Below are positions 11,560-24,937 of a stretch of DNA of 63,091 bases, piece by piece. The stretch spans positions 1 through 63,091 of the forward strand of contig AZLU01000053.1 of assembly GCA_002224055.1 (NCBI GenBank), written 5' to 3'. Made by a program: the position numbers and the translations under genes. This DNA is from Pezizomycotina sp. ARF18 (taxonomy: Eukaryota > Ascomycota). A model generated the notes under the pieces. The model saw only the letters and a list, made by a program, of their open reading frames with translations. It was not told the DNA's origin and did not search any database. How positions within the stretch are numbered: position 1 is the stretch's first letter; each line of letters opens with the position of its first letter.

Positions 11560-13916
11560 GAAAAAAAGTATTGGGTCATGTATCTACAATTTCGGTTCAT
11601 CTGATTCTTTCCTTTTTTTTTTTTTTCTCTTTTTCCTGTCCCCGTCCTTTTTTTCACGTCCACATATATCTCCCGGCTACCCCTGTACGAATTTTTTAAA
11701 CAGCTTGTCTTTTTTTTTCTCCCTCGTCCCACTAACTTCCATTAATCCGGTTGTGTAGAGACAATGAGCTGAGTTAGATATCTTTATAAAGCTTAATACA
11801 ACAAAAAAAAGAAAGAAAGAAAGAAAAGAAAAGAAGAAAGGGATCCAAAAAACAAACATTATTTGCTTTTTCAATATGATTACCCGTTGGGAAACTACAT
11901 CCGTAGGACTAACATGTGGTGAGCTTTGTACAACCGGCTGCCAAACATGCCTAATTGCCTTCGTTCTCTCGCCAACCGCTCCACTCTTTCCTCGCTACGC
12001 TATGGTGGATTTTTTCCAACGTAACCCCCGCAGCGTTATCTCCGCATATGTAATCAGTTCGTTCCCGCGTGGCGGAGATCACCGGCGTGCCAATATGCTA
12101 TTAACCATTTAGAGAGCTTGTGCCGGCAGCTGCGGCGGGTCCCGGCTTCGCCGGCTCTTATTCAAGGGAAATAATCAAATGTGACATGTCGAGGGAACCT
12201 CGATGCATCCATGGACCTGTGGTCAGCTGAAAGCTCACACAATAAGGTTACCCAAAGAATGTGTCTCAGGTACATGTTGCAGCTAGCTACCTTTGGTAGA
12301 GTATCTAGAGTTCAATAGAGGAGAGAGAAAGCTAAAGACTAAAAAGACGATAGAGAAACAGGAGGCTAAAAATGAAAATGGAAAAATGAAAGAAACACTA
12401 AACTACGCTAGACCACTAGAAAAGGGGCATAGAGATTTTTTTCCTTCTCTTTCTCGTCCCGAATATATTAATAGGACCCTTACAAGCTTGTACCATGTTT
12501 CTTTTTCCTCCCGATATATGCATGTCCGTTTTTTTCCGCGATACATGGGATGCCGAACATTCGACGGCCGCCGCCCAGTCCCGCGCTATGCGATGTCCGT
12601 CAAATATTACCAGACGCGAGAAAACAATTATTTTTATTCTTTTGCTTTTGTTCTCCACATATGTGCATGCATATTGTTACGCGGGTTTGCGTGGGGGAAA
12701 CCATCAGAAGCTGTTCCCGCTATAACCAGCAGATAGCTGTAGTCTTAATACCCGAAACTAATGAATCCACTCTGTCTCGCGTTTGATCTTCATAACTTAA
12801 CATATACGTACATTATACCACTTTATCATCTTCCTCTGGATCAATAGAAATATATTGATGCTAAGGCCTTTGCAAAAGTCAATATACCCTTATAATAACT
12901 TTGCAGGATATCACCGAACAGCACCTTCCAGGGATCAGCTGGGAAGACAGGGGGAATAAAGTAGTAAAAAATAATAGATAAATAAATTTTTAGAAACCCT
13001 TCAAAATACTTTAGGATAAGTGTAGACATGATTGACATTGCAACACGACCTGGAGTTACACGTGTTGAAAGTCTGGTTACAAGACAGCCCGCACTAGCAC
13101 AAGAACATTGCATGTTTACTCTTCACGAATGCTCATGATACGTTAAAGGTAACTTTAAGCTCGTAAATGATACATCGATTAGAATCGCTAGCTACCTAGC
13201 TCAGGAGATGTCAAGAACTTTTAAACTTCGGCATTTCCCCTTCACTACCGACGTTCCATGTCGTGAGCAAGATTGTGCTAGCTTGGAGCTGACTTTGGAG
13301 CTACCCCAAGCTTGCTCATTGTAGCTCCTTTTTTGTATTTTTTTTTTTGAGCTGTTTGACGGATCGCGGAGATCACCTGCTTCAAATTATTAATTAACCG
13401 CGAATATGTTGATCATAATATATACTAATCAATGCAAGTAAAGAATTCCCCAGCTCCTACGTTTACTGTGGTTATTTTTAGGCCCTTGCAACTTTTCAAA
13501 TGAAGGACATATCTACTTCCAAGGAATACGATTACTAAACGATGGTTTGAAGTGAAATTTAATCGTTCTGCTTGAGATGAACATGGTCAAAGTAGAACCT
13601 AGACGGTAATTTTATCGGTAAGGAAGCCGTTAACTCGTTGTTGCTTGTCATGACCCTCGATATCAATACTGAATCCATGATGTCTGAAATATGGAAAATT
13701 AGCTAATTAGTATCATCATGGAAAATTAACAAGCTGAGAGAGATAACATATATTTATTGCATTGTCTACTATTTGTATATCCTCTTACTGAAATGTTCCG
13801 CCTCTTTAGCACTAAGGCAATAAGAGCTCTTTTAAGAATGTCGTTGTGATTGATATAAAGTGCTAAAATGAGAAGTATATACTCACTTAAGACTGTCCAA
13901 GACATTATCGGTACAA

Positions 13917-13973
13917 GGAAGCTAGCTTTAGGGGAGGCTCCACTTTGTGATCTTCCCCCTCCGACTAGCTTCC
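13917..13973. repeat. Inverted repeat / hairpin
   Basis: GGAAGCTAG at 13917-13925 is matched by CTAGCTTCC at 13965-13973. Inside, a G-rich block (AGGGGAGG) faces a C-rich block (CCCCCTCC), so an imperfect stem of about 20 pairs with a loop of about 15 bases can form. No terminator or element role is known. Confidence 0.7.
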
Positions 13974-14800
13974 TGTCCCAGGTTCCTGGGACTTCAAACA
14001 CCTCGTGAGACAACAACAAACGGAAACGAGCAGTGAGGCTTTCTTTCTTTTTTTTTTTTTATATATTTTTACGGCTTTACCCCGCCCCACTATTCCTTAC
14101 CTTATCTCGACCGATTGGTGTCTGAAGAAATTATTTACAAGGAAGAAGAAAAAAAAGGAAATTGGGAAAGAAATTGGTAGTAAATAACCATAAAATAAAT
14201 ATTAGATATAGTTACTTAAGTTATTATACGACATGGGATAGGCCTCTTTCTCTTATTAATGTTATCCTTCGCCCTTTCGCTCACATCACGGCGTAGGATG
14301 GGATGAACCCTACTTCCTTCTCATGTCTTCCTTCTTTCTTCTTTCCCTTCATACCGCCATTTGGTATTACATTATCGTGGGAGATTCTTACGTGTTATTT
14401 TGATCAGGGGACCATGGCATCAGCCCGCTTAATATAAATCCGAAACATTCCTCGAGGAGCTAGCTGCTTCTTCCGGGACCGTGATCGCTACGGGTTTTCC
14501 TTTGAGCCTAAGCCTAGGCACCTCGGGATTGACGAAAAGGCAATGTTCTTTTTATTTTATTTCATTGTATTTTATTTTATCGTTATGAGGGAAAGAGTAA
14601 TAGAAAGAGAAAGAAATCCTCACGTTTAGGCAAAACGTCAGCATGTTGCAGCTAGCAGTGCACTGACCAAACGAATTTATAAGGGATAGGACAGAAGGAC
14701 TGTGGAGAAAGAGCCCCACTTCGAAGGTGTTCCTGGCAGAGTTCGAATGCGCGGTCAACATGAAGCTTGATAGGAGTACTATTGAAGCTGTTGATGGAAA

Positions 14801-14812
14801 CCCCCCCCCCCC

Positions 14813-14843
<31 letters not shown>
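14801..14843 (+). repeat. C13A30 compound homopolymer
   Basis: 13 C followed directly by 30 A. It is the near reverse complement of the T24G11 run at 15040-15074, making an inverted pair about 200 bases apart. Confidence 0.9.
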
Positions 14844-14844
<1 letters not shown>

Positions 14845-15039
14845 AGAAATGAATGAATATTTGTAGCCTTTGTAGTTATCAAGTCCACCTTCAGGGTCCT
14901 CTATCTTTATCGCTAAAACCGAAGTGACGGCGATGTGCCTTGATTTGCGACGACGATGACGACGACGACAAGAGTATCAATCATCCATCCAAAAGTTATA
15001 TCTTCCTGTCGCCTTTCTTTTTTACTCTCTCTCTCTCTC

Positions 15040-15074
15040 TTTTTTTTTTTTTTTTTTTTTTTTGGGGGGGGGGG
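15040..15074 (+). repeat. T24G11 compound homopolymer
   Basis: 24 T followed directly by 11 G, preceded by a (CT)n tract (15025-15039) and followed by TATATATA. Inverted partner of the C13A30 run at 14801-14843. Confidence 0.9.
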
Positions 15075-15512
15075 TATATATATTATAAACCATGGGAGAG
15101 GATAAAATGGAAGAATGGGAAAAATTGAATATTTCGAAATATAGAGATAAAAAGCAAGTAAGAAATGTAAGAAGAGCTCGCAATCGTAAATTATCATTGA
15201 ATCGATAATACTGCTTCCATCTTGGTGATATTAGGAAGTTGGTTGATAACGATGGATGTTGGATATATACAACGACGGAGCTTGGGCCATTACAGAGTAC
15301 CGGTCATCCTCCCCGACAAGCTAGCCCCTCTTTCTGTTGATACTGGTCATTTCTCCCACTTGCTCCTCCATTTTCAATTTTATTTATTTATTTATTTTTA
15401 AGTTTAATATAATATCGCTAAACCTTTCCTTCCGTTGAAGTCTCGTCATTTTTCGTTCGGTTCTTGGGTGGTATATAATACTTGATGATATATACTATTG
15501 TCATTACTATCA

Positions 15513-15540
15513 CTATTATTATTATTATTATTATTATTAT
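15513..15540 (+). repeat. (ATT)n microsatellite
   Basis: About nine ATT units in non-coding DNA. Confidence 0.85.
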
Positions 15541-16808
15541 CTGAAATTGGGGGCCAATCTCCAAGGGAAAAAAAAAAAAAAAAAATTACCACGAAAATCA
15601 AAGAAAATTAAAATTAAATTAAAACAACGACAGAAAATTTTCTCGCTCCGTGAGGATCTTCATCATTCCTCTCTTCTCTCCTCTCCGCAGTTACTTAGGC
15701 TGACAATATGTCTGTATCGATACCGATATCGCTGCCTGACCTTTACTATCGCGATGTTGTGCTAGTTTTTTTTTTTTTTTTTTTTCGTCCCAACCCTCGA
15801 ATTGCTTAAATAGACCCGCTCATGGCCGCAGGAGGTAATTTTTGTTTCCCTTCGGTCTTTACCATGAGATAGCTCCTGCAGAGCTTATCAAGTCCACTGC
15901 TCGCTTACCAGCTGTAGCTCTTACCCCAGACAACAAGCGGCACGAGCTAGCTTCGCCCGAAACTTTCCCCAAAGCAACTTGAGGAGCTTGGACAAAATCC
16001 CGTTTCCTTCGAGCTATCTTGTTCCCAGCTCTCTTTCGCTCATTCTAATCTTAGATCTAGGAGCGTTCTAAAAAAAAAAAAAAAAAAAAACTTAACTTCT
16101 AAGCTGAATCTGCAGATAACCTCCCTTTGGGTTTTGTATTGGGACATTAGTATCGGAGGCTTAACTGCAAAGACAGCTTTGTCTCCTTGGTATATATATA
16201 AGGTAAGGACGCTTATCCCTCCATGAGGCTGTCCCTGAAGATAAAAAAAAAAGTTCGGATGAAAAACTAAAAGAGAACCAACCCCACATATACCAACCCC
16301 CACACTCTGTACCTTGGTGTTAAGGAAAAAAAATTATCCGATGGCTCTCTTTCCCTCTCCTTTCCTCTTTTAATTTCACTACCTGCAAAATGCAACTTCG
16401 AGGCAAAGATCCATAAATCCTGCACTGCACCCAAGCGACCCACTCACGCATGCTTAACATACCTGCCCTTCACATGCTCTATCCCTACGCATTCTCCACC
16501 ACCCATCCTACTAAATTTCGGCGGATAAAGAGAGAGACCTTACGTACTTATCTGCATTAACTAGCGCAGGGAAGCTTACCGGGTTATAGGGACAATTTTC
16601 AATAGCTTGCTCACCAGAAGGGAACCGCCCCCGAAATTTGCGAAAAAGGCATGTTTTTGCGCAAACCTAGCATAGGCGCGGCAGTTTTTTGATCTTAAAT
16701 TTGTCTCTGAAATCAAAAGTGCAGCAAATAGCTTTCAAACAGCACCAAAGCGCGATAACGGACGTATTTGATATTCGCAAATTTTCGAGAAGAATAAATA
16801 CCACCTAA

Positions 16809-19122
<2,314 letters not shown>

Positions 19123-20011
19123 ATTTTGAGCAGGAAAACGAAAAGAATTTTGGTCATTGCGTGACCTTTCTTCCTCATTTCTTTTCCGTATTCTTCTCCG
19201 GTGTTTTTCTAGTTCTTTTGTCTTCTGCTGCTCGGTTCTGCCTGTTTTCGCCAGTGCTTTTGTCGCATTTCCATTTACTGCGGAGTTTTTCCCCTTCTTT
19301 CCCGAGATGCAATGTGCGTTGTGCGTTCAGGTCACCCACTACTCACTGCCATCGTTGTGACTATTGTATGCCCTTTACTTTTCTTTGCCTTATAGTTGTT
19401 TTCATTGCTTGAGCATACACGTATACTCCAATCTAACACACAGTACACAAATAAAAAATTCAAGCAAACAAAATATTGTCTCTACCGTGGTGTGAATACT
19501 TTGTGAAATGTTCGAGCTTATATATACTAGGATAAGGAGTATGCATGCTCCACAAAATCGGAATCTCACTGAAGTCCCAGTTTTTATTATTGTGCCTTAG
19601 ATACATGTGTTTCGTAAGATAAATACCAGTAAATATTTTACAGGTGACCTAAAAAAAAGAAATAGAAATAAAAACCGGCGGAGCTGCACTTCCGGCTCGG
19701 CTGGAACCTCCAGTGACATATCTACGTGGAAGAAGACAGTACAAACCGCGGCGATAACGCAGGCGGATAGACGCCAGGCATGGTGCGAAAAAAAAATATG
19801 AATAATTCCGAGCAGATCATTTACAATCTAAAAAAAAAAAAAAAATAACAAAAGAAACGCAGTACATGGACAGATAAATCCTGGTAAGAGGATAAGAGGG
19901 AAGGATATGAAAAAAATTGTTTACAAAGAAGATATTTGTCCATCATTGTTTGACAATATAACGCCGTAAGGTTTCTCCAAAAAAAAATAAAAAAAAAATC
20001 ATGTATTATTT
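19123..20011. other. Convergent intergenic region ECD / GH47
   Basis: 3' flanks of two convergent genes. T-rich just after the ECD stop, A-rich (A runs at 19830-19845 and 19979-19999) near the GH47 stop. The ORFs at 19157-19412 are pyrimidine-rich and show no protein features. Confidence 0.6.
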
Positions 20012-23000
20012 TCATTTCTTCTGGTGAGCCACTGCTTTGGGCCGTAGAAAAGGATGCGCCTCGGTGTTCAAACCCAGTCGTCAAGTGATATTACCTCCGG
20101 CTCCGCAAAGAGGAGTAGAAATACTTGAGCGTTTCCGCCAGCCAGAAGGACTCCATCTCATCCAGCTGTGTAGGCGACTTGGAGGTCACATCGTTAATCG
20201 CTGAATGCGCGGTGTGCGTCTTCGTGTACTTTTCGACCGCTTCCCACATCCGCCAACCTTTCTCTTGCCATTCTTTGTCGCCAGTTATCCGATACTGCAA
20301 AAGCAGGCTACTGTTAGAAAAAACATTCCGGATAGATTCAAAGATAAGGGAATATAACAACGTAAATTTGAACATATATAGATGAAGCGTGACAAGAACG
20401 CAAAACCTACCATGTAAAATACAGACTCAATAGCCTCGGGTCTTAAAATATATCTGGTATCCTTGATGCTTGTATAACCTGGAGGCAACCTCATGTTTCC
20501 CACCATCTCCTTGGCCAAAATGAACCATTTATCGTACGCATCATTCGCCTTTTGTTGCCTCTCTCCGATATTTTCCTCGTTCCCATTCCATCCTTCATCT
20601 TCCGAAGAGCGGTGTGAACTCTTCTTCCGACGGTGGCGCCGCGGTTCATCGTAATCCTCGCTGTCCTCAGCGAACGAGTGGCGTTCCCTGGCCGGCCGCT
20701 CGGCATACTGCTCCTCGTCCTCAGCGACAGGCGATGCTTCTTCTTACGGCGGACATTGTGCGGATGACCTCTTCTTCTTCCCAGTTGTCCCGACGCTGCA
20801 GTTCTGGTTCAACGTGACGCTTCTCGATTTCAGATAGTTCCCTCTTTGAATGCCACGGGTTTTTTAGCGGAATCCCTCTGGCTTTCGCCGCTTCGATGGC
20901 CGCATCCGGAGGGGGCGAAACTCTAGATAACCACTCGTTCTCGTCCCATCTGCAAGGCTCCTTTCCTTTACAGTGGTGCATTTCGAAGACCTCAGGCATG
21001 ATACCCGTCGCCGTCGAGAAATAATTCCAAACACACCCCTCGGTTATCCTCTTGGCGTCATCAAGTTGCTCAGGGTGCTTGAACAACTTTGCTCCTAAAC
21101 CAACCATTCCACCGACGAAGCAGGTCTGAAGTTGCATTAACATCAAATCGCAATAGATGACGTAAAAGGTGTAAAGAAGAAGAGGTGGCTTACAAGATGA
21201 CTGCCCTCTGGAGTAAACCGTTCCGTTGGAGGTACGGCAACGGTGTTGAGTGTCACCGATCCGGAAACAAGCATGTCTGGGTTTTTCGGTGCCAGAGGTT
21301 TGAAGAAAAGGTGTTCTTTGAAAGCTTTGTAAGAATTTTCGTACATCGTACGGTACTGGTCCTTCAGGCCGCCCAGCAGGAGGTACTCCTAATTGATTCA
21401 TGTTAGCTCGAATGTACTTGCTGGAACAGTGAGGGAGAAGATTTCCCTCTTTATAATTGAACAATTCGAAATTGGCTACAAACTTTGGGAGATATTCATA
21501 AGTAGAATCCGCCTGCCCACCGAGAGTATACCTATCTATCCCCCATGCTGGCGCGACCAGCCCCTGGTCCTTGCATACTCGTTTTGTCGTTATGATGAAA
21601 CTCTGAGCAGCTGGCGCCGCTACAGGAGCCACTGCCGCCGCGGCCGCTGGGGGAGCAGGTGCAGCAGGAGAAGCTTGCTTGCTTGCTTCTTTGAGAGCTT
21701 TCCCGGCTTCATCGTGAGGTTCGCTGTCTGCTAGCGAACCCTCCTGCCTCTTAACATGTCCAGAAGTACTTGAATCTGGGTTAAGAACGCGCTCCTCGCT
21801 GCTAACCGTTCCTCCGCCAAGAGGTTCCGTTCCGGTTGTTCTACCGCGGCGGCAGGAGGCGGTGGTAGTTGCTGAACAACCTTTTCGTCGGAAGCGGCAC
21901 CTTTTTGCTCACTCGCGGCCGCGGGACCTGGAAGAGGATTGGGAATCTTAACTTCTTCATCAACCTCTTTGCATCCGGAAGCGTCAAGATTTAAGGGCCA
22001 GAGTCCGGGCAGAGACATCTTCATCTGCGCCTCTTCGAAGGCATCTGTGATCCTCTGGATAGCATCGAAGTACTTATTGTCACCAGTGAGCTGTGCCAAT
22101 CTTGTGAATTCTACAGACAGAGAGCCAAGCTCAGACATAACGACCCTGGTTCCGGCTCGCGATTTTCCTGCCATAGCAGATCTATCGTGGATAACAGATT
22201 CATCAGCTCAGAAAAAAAAAGTTGCTAGTATCAGTTTCCGCAGAAATTGTCGAGGTAAACTTACGGCTGCCACTGAAAGTACAGCTTGGGCATGCGATTT
22301 GGCGTGTCGAATGCGCTATAGAGCACGTCTCCGAGCTCGACTGCTTTCTCCAAAAGGATGGATGCTTATGACCCGTAACGTCGTACGCACCAAGGAAGCC
22401 GCCAAGATAACGTATCGTGGTCTCGAACATGGGAATCTCAGGCCTCGTCGTTGTAGTAAAGTCGATTTTTCCACATGGCCAAGGCTTCTGTGAATTCCCT
22501 ATGAAGGCCCATGATCGCCATGGAGTCAAGCGCGTCGACCAGCGTTGCCGCCCAACCGGCGAAGGGATCGCGGTACGATTTGGAAACCGGCGAAACCTCG
22601 TCGTGTCCCAAGCATACTTGCGGTATCCGTCCCAAGCGTGGCGAAAGCTATCCTTGATGGCCCCTTGTCGCCTATGCTCTCTTGCGGTCTTTCTCCGTTT
22701 CAGGCTCAAAGTTGAACTGGATCTTGGGCAAGTCTAAGGGTTTGCCTTTGGGTAGAGGAATCATCGATTCTTTGGGAACGGGATAGTGCTCCGGAGTCTT
22801 CTTCCAGTGAATTACTTTGGAATTGGTACCCGCTTCCACTTCGTTCCTCCCTTGTCCTCTACCATCTGTGAGAGCGGTATAGTCGTGATGTGTATGAGAA
22901 ATGTCCTTCTCGGGAATTGTTGGTGTCGCGTCATCGGCTTTCGGGGATGGTTTTGCCTTCTTTGAATCGGGAGGCGAATCGATATCGTCGGCATCGATGT

Positions 23001-23364
23001 CAGTGTTATGTTTTGGGTTCTTCACCATTTCTGTCTGGGTCATCTTCTGGAGGAGGAGGGCGCTGTACCGGTTTGTTTCCAAGATCCTCTTCATTGACAT
23101 CGAAGCGGATGCCACTCCCATCCTCATCCCGGCCCGGCGGTTTGAATATCTCGAGCTCTTCGTCATCTGCTGGCTTGGTGGGTGGTGTACCGGCTTGACC
23201 GGGGATTTCGCGTCGCTTTCCTTCGCCTTCCTCCAACTCTCTGCCGGCGAGACGAAGTTTCTCGTTTTCGATATCGAAGAGGAATTGTAGAACAGGAATA
23301 TGGCGACGAGGAGGAATATGGCCAGCACCCTGTACCGCCGCAGGCGGAATGCGCTGGAGATCAT
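20012..23364 (-). CDS. Class I alpha-1,2-mannosidase, glycoside hydrolase family 47
   Basis: Trims alpha-1,2-linked mannose from N-glycans in the ER/Golgi; calcium-dependent inverting enzyme. The N-terminus is a type II signal anchor ([20 protein letters not shown] then AIFLFY), followed by a long low-complexity stem with [20 protein letters not shown] and [19 protein letters not shown]. The catalytic domain starts near [19 protein letters not shown] and has [121 protein letters not shown] and [33 protein letters not shown] and NTEAHPF, whose threonine is the calcium ligand of the family. Introns lie near 22206-22263, 21133-21197 and 20296-20410. A charged insert sits before RLPPGYTS (see findings). 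An in-frame upstream ATG at 23550 is an alternative start. ER versus Golgi class is undecided. Confidence 0.92.
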
Positions 23365-24937
23365 GCCGCCTTCTTCGCGATAACCGCTGGAGAAAAGTAC
23401 CGAGTCCTTTGTGCCGTCCGATGCCTTCCACGGTAAGAGCAGGGGCACGGACGAACGCTTCTCGGAAGTGGACAAATAGCGGCTGCCCAGACACCTTGCT
23501 TTTTTAAAACTCTCCACTCGTTCTACTCCCTTCCGCTTCTTGTTCTGCACCCCAGAATGCTACACGACTGAAGGCTTCAGGGAATTAAATAGTATTGTTA
23601 GCTAACTCTTGTAATTTATAATAATAATAATGAACGCGGTGTCCGTTGTCCTAGCTTCCGGCGTGTCCTAAATCGAGGGTACTCTGGGGGTTGTCGAACC
23701 AAGGGGGGGGAAATGAGAGTAACTAACGTCAATTACCGTCCCGCGCGCCACGCTTCACCCCAATAATAATAAAAAAAAAAAAAAAAAAAAAAAAAAACCC
23801 GCAGAGACCGTCGATACTTCGTTCGATTGAGGAAATGATCAAATTGGACTTAGGACGTGTTTTTCCACTAGATAAAATAATCGAAGAGAGAACGAATTGA
23901 AAAAGGGAGCCTCTCGTTTTACTCAAGAGAGAAACTCGGAAGGGATCTCTGTTAATTCGGTCGTGCTGCCCCTTTGTCCTTTTAAAAATATATATAATAA
24001 AGAATGCACCTGCTCAACTTCCTCCTGAAGGGTCCAAGTTACTTTTAGTTGTTCCGTGTCAGACGACCGTTTTCTGATAGGACAGTCCAAAAAGAATAGA
24101 CAGTTTATTATCGGAGGCGAATCTGCAGCAGTGGGGGAGACTTTCTCCTAACGCCAAGCGAACGTTTGCAAGAACGGAATGGGGAAAGTTTCCTTGTCTT
24201 TACTTTTACAGTACCATTCAATGGGGTTCTCGAACGTCGTTTTTACATCAAAAATGAAACGTTTATTAATATACTTACAGAGCTAGATACTTGTACCCAA
24301 ATTTATTGTTGATACTATGGCTAATTGAAGGAGAGAAAAAACGTGGGGACAAAATCTCATGGCGTGAATTTGTACAGATTGCTAGGATTTAGTCGATGAA
24401 TCAAAAGCGGCCTCCACCTATAGCTTTGTAAGACCTGCTGTCGGGTAGAATTTTCAATACCCACGTTTTGATTCTACGTCACCAATTGCGATTGTGTATT
24501 CTTCTTTGACGTTACACGAATCGTTTTCTACGTTTGCTTCCTTAAATCAAAGATATCGATGATTACCGTATATTTTGAATTTGGCCAAAAGGTTTCGTGG
24601 ATCCTTTACCGCCTGCGATGTTCTAGAACAACGCGGGCCCCACGACGGTATTCGAGGGCCTAGGTTCATACTTACATCTGAACAGAGACACAGATGATAG
24701 AAAACTTTTTTCAAAACACTCCCACCCTTTGAAATATCCAAATTTTAATTCCTTGAGCTTTGTCCTTTTAAGAATAATTACTTAAGAAGAATATAAAGAG
24801 AGTAAATTAGAATAAGTAGCAGAATTATGAATCTATCATACTCTATTGCTTTTGGCTTCGTCTCCTTTTTTGAGCTCTATACATAAGATAAAAAAGAGAA
24901 CCAGGGATGTAATAGTATGGAATAAGGTAAGTGATGT
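23365..24937. other. Region between GH47 (-) and the end of CCT6 (-)
   Basis: Promoter side of GH47 and 3' flank of CCT6. It holds an A27 run at 23771-23797 (T27 on the GH47 sense strand, about 410 bases upstream of its start). The minus ORF at 24547-24741 has no recognisable similarity. No RNA gene seen. Confidence 0.55.
23771..23797 (+). repeat. A27 homopolymer upstream of GH47
   Basis: 27 A in the 5' flank of the minus-strand mannosidase gene, so poly(T) on its sense strand, as upstream of PSE1. Confidence 0.8.

Larger units (their letters stand above)
11560..16808. other. Long gene-free region with repeats and hairpins
   Basis: About 5.2 kb between PSE1 and the ECD/SGT1 gene with no conserved coding sequence on either strand. 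It contains eight GCTAGC palindromes between 12.28 and 15.95 kb, a 57-base imperfect hairpin (13917-13973), a small GC hairpin (12145-12157), a C13A30 run and its T24G11 counterpart (14801-15074), an (ATT)n microsatellite (15513-15540) and A/T runs. Short ORFs such as minus 12841-13113 and minus 13726-14019 have no recognisable features. A C-rich stretch at 16420-16510 may belong to the downstream promoter. A non-coding RNA or decayed repeat is possible but not shown. Confidence 0.5.

Noticed and set aside
12841-13113. Minus ORF of 90 codons (aromatic-rich C-terminus)
   Set aside because: AT-rich, no recognisable motif, no intron signals or neighbouring coding sequence; chance open frame.
14801-15074. 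A complete transposable element bounded by the C/A and T/G runs
   Set aside because: The 196-base interior has no coding sequence, there is no target-site duplication and the flanks do not match; only the unusual pairing is reported.
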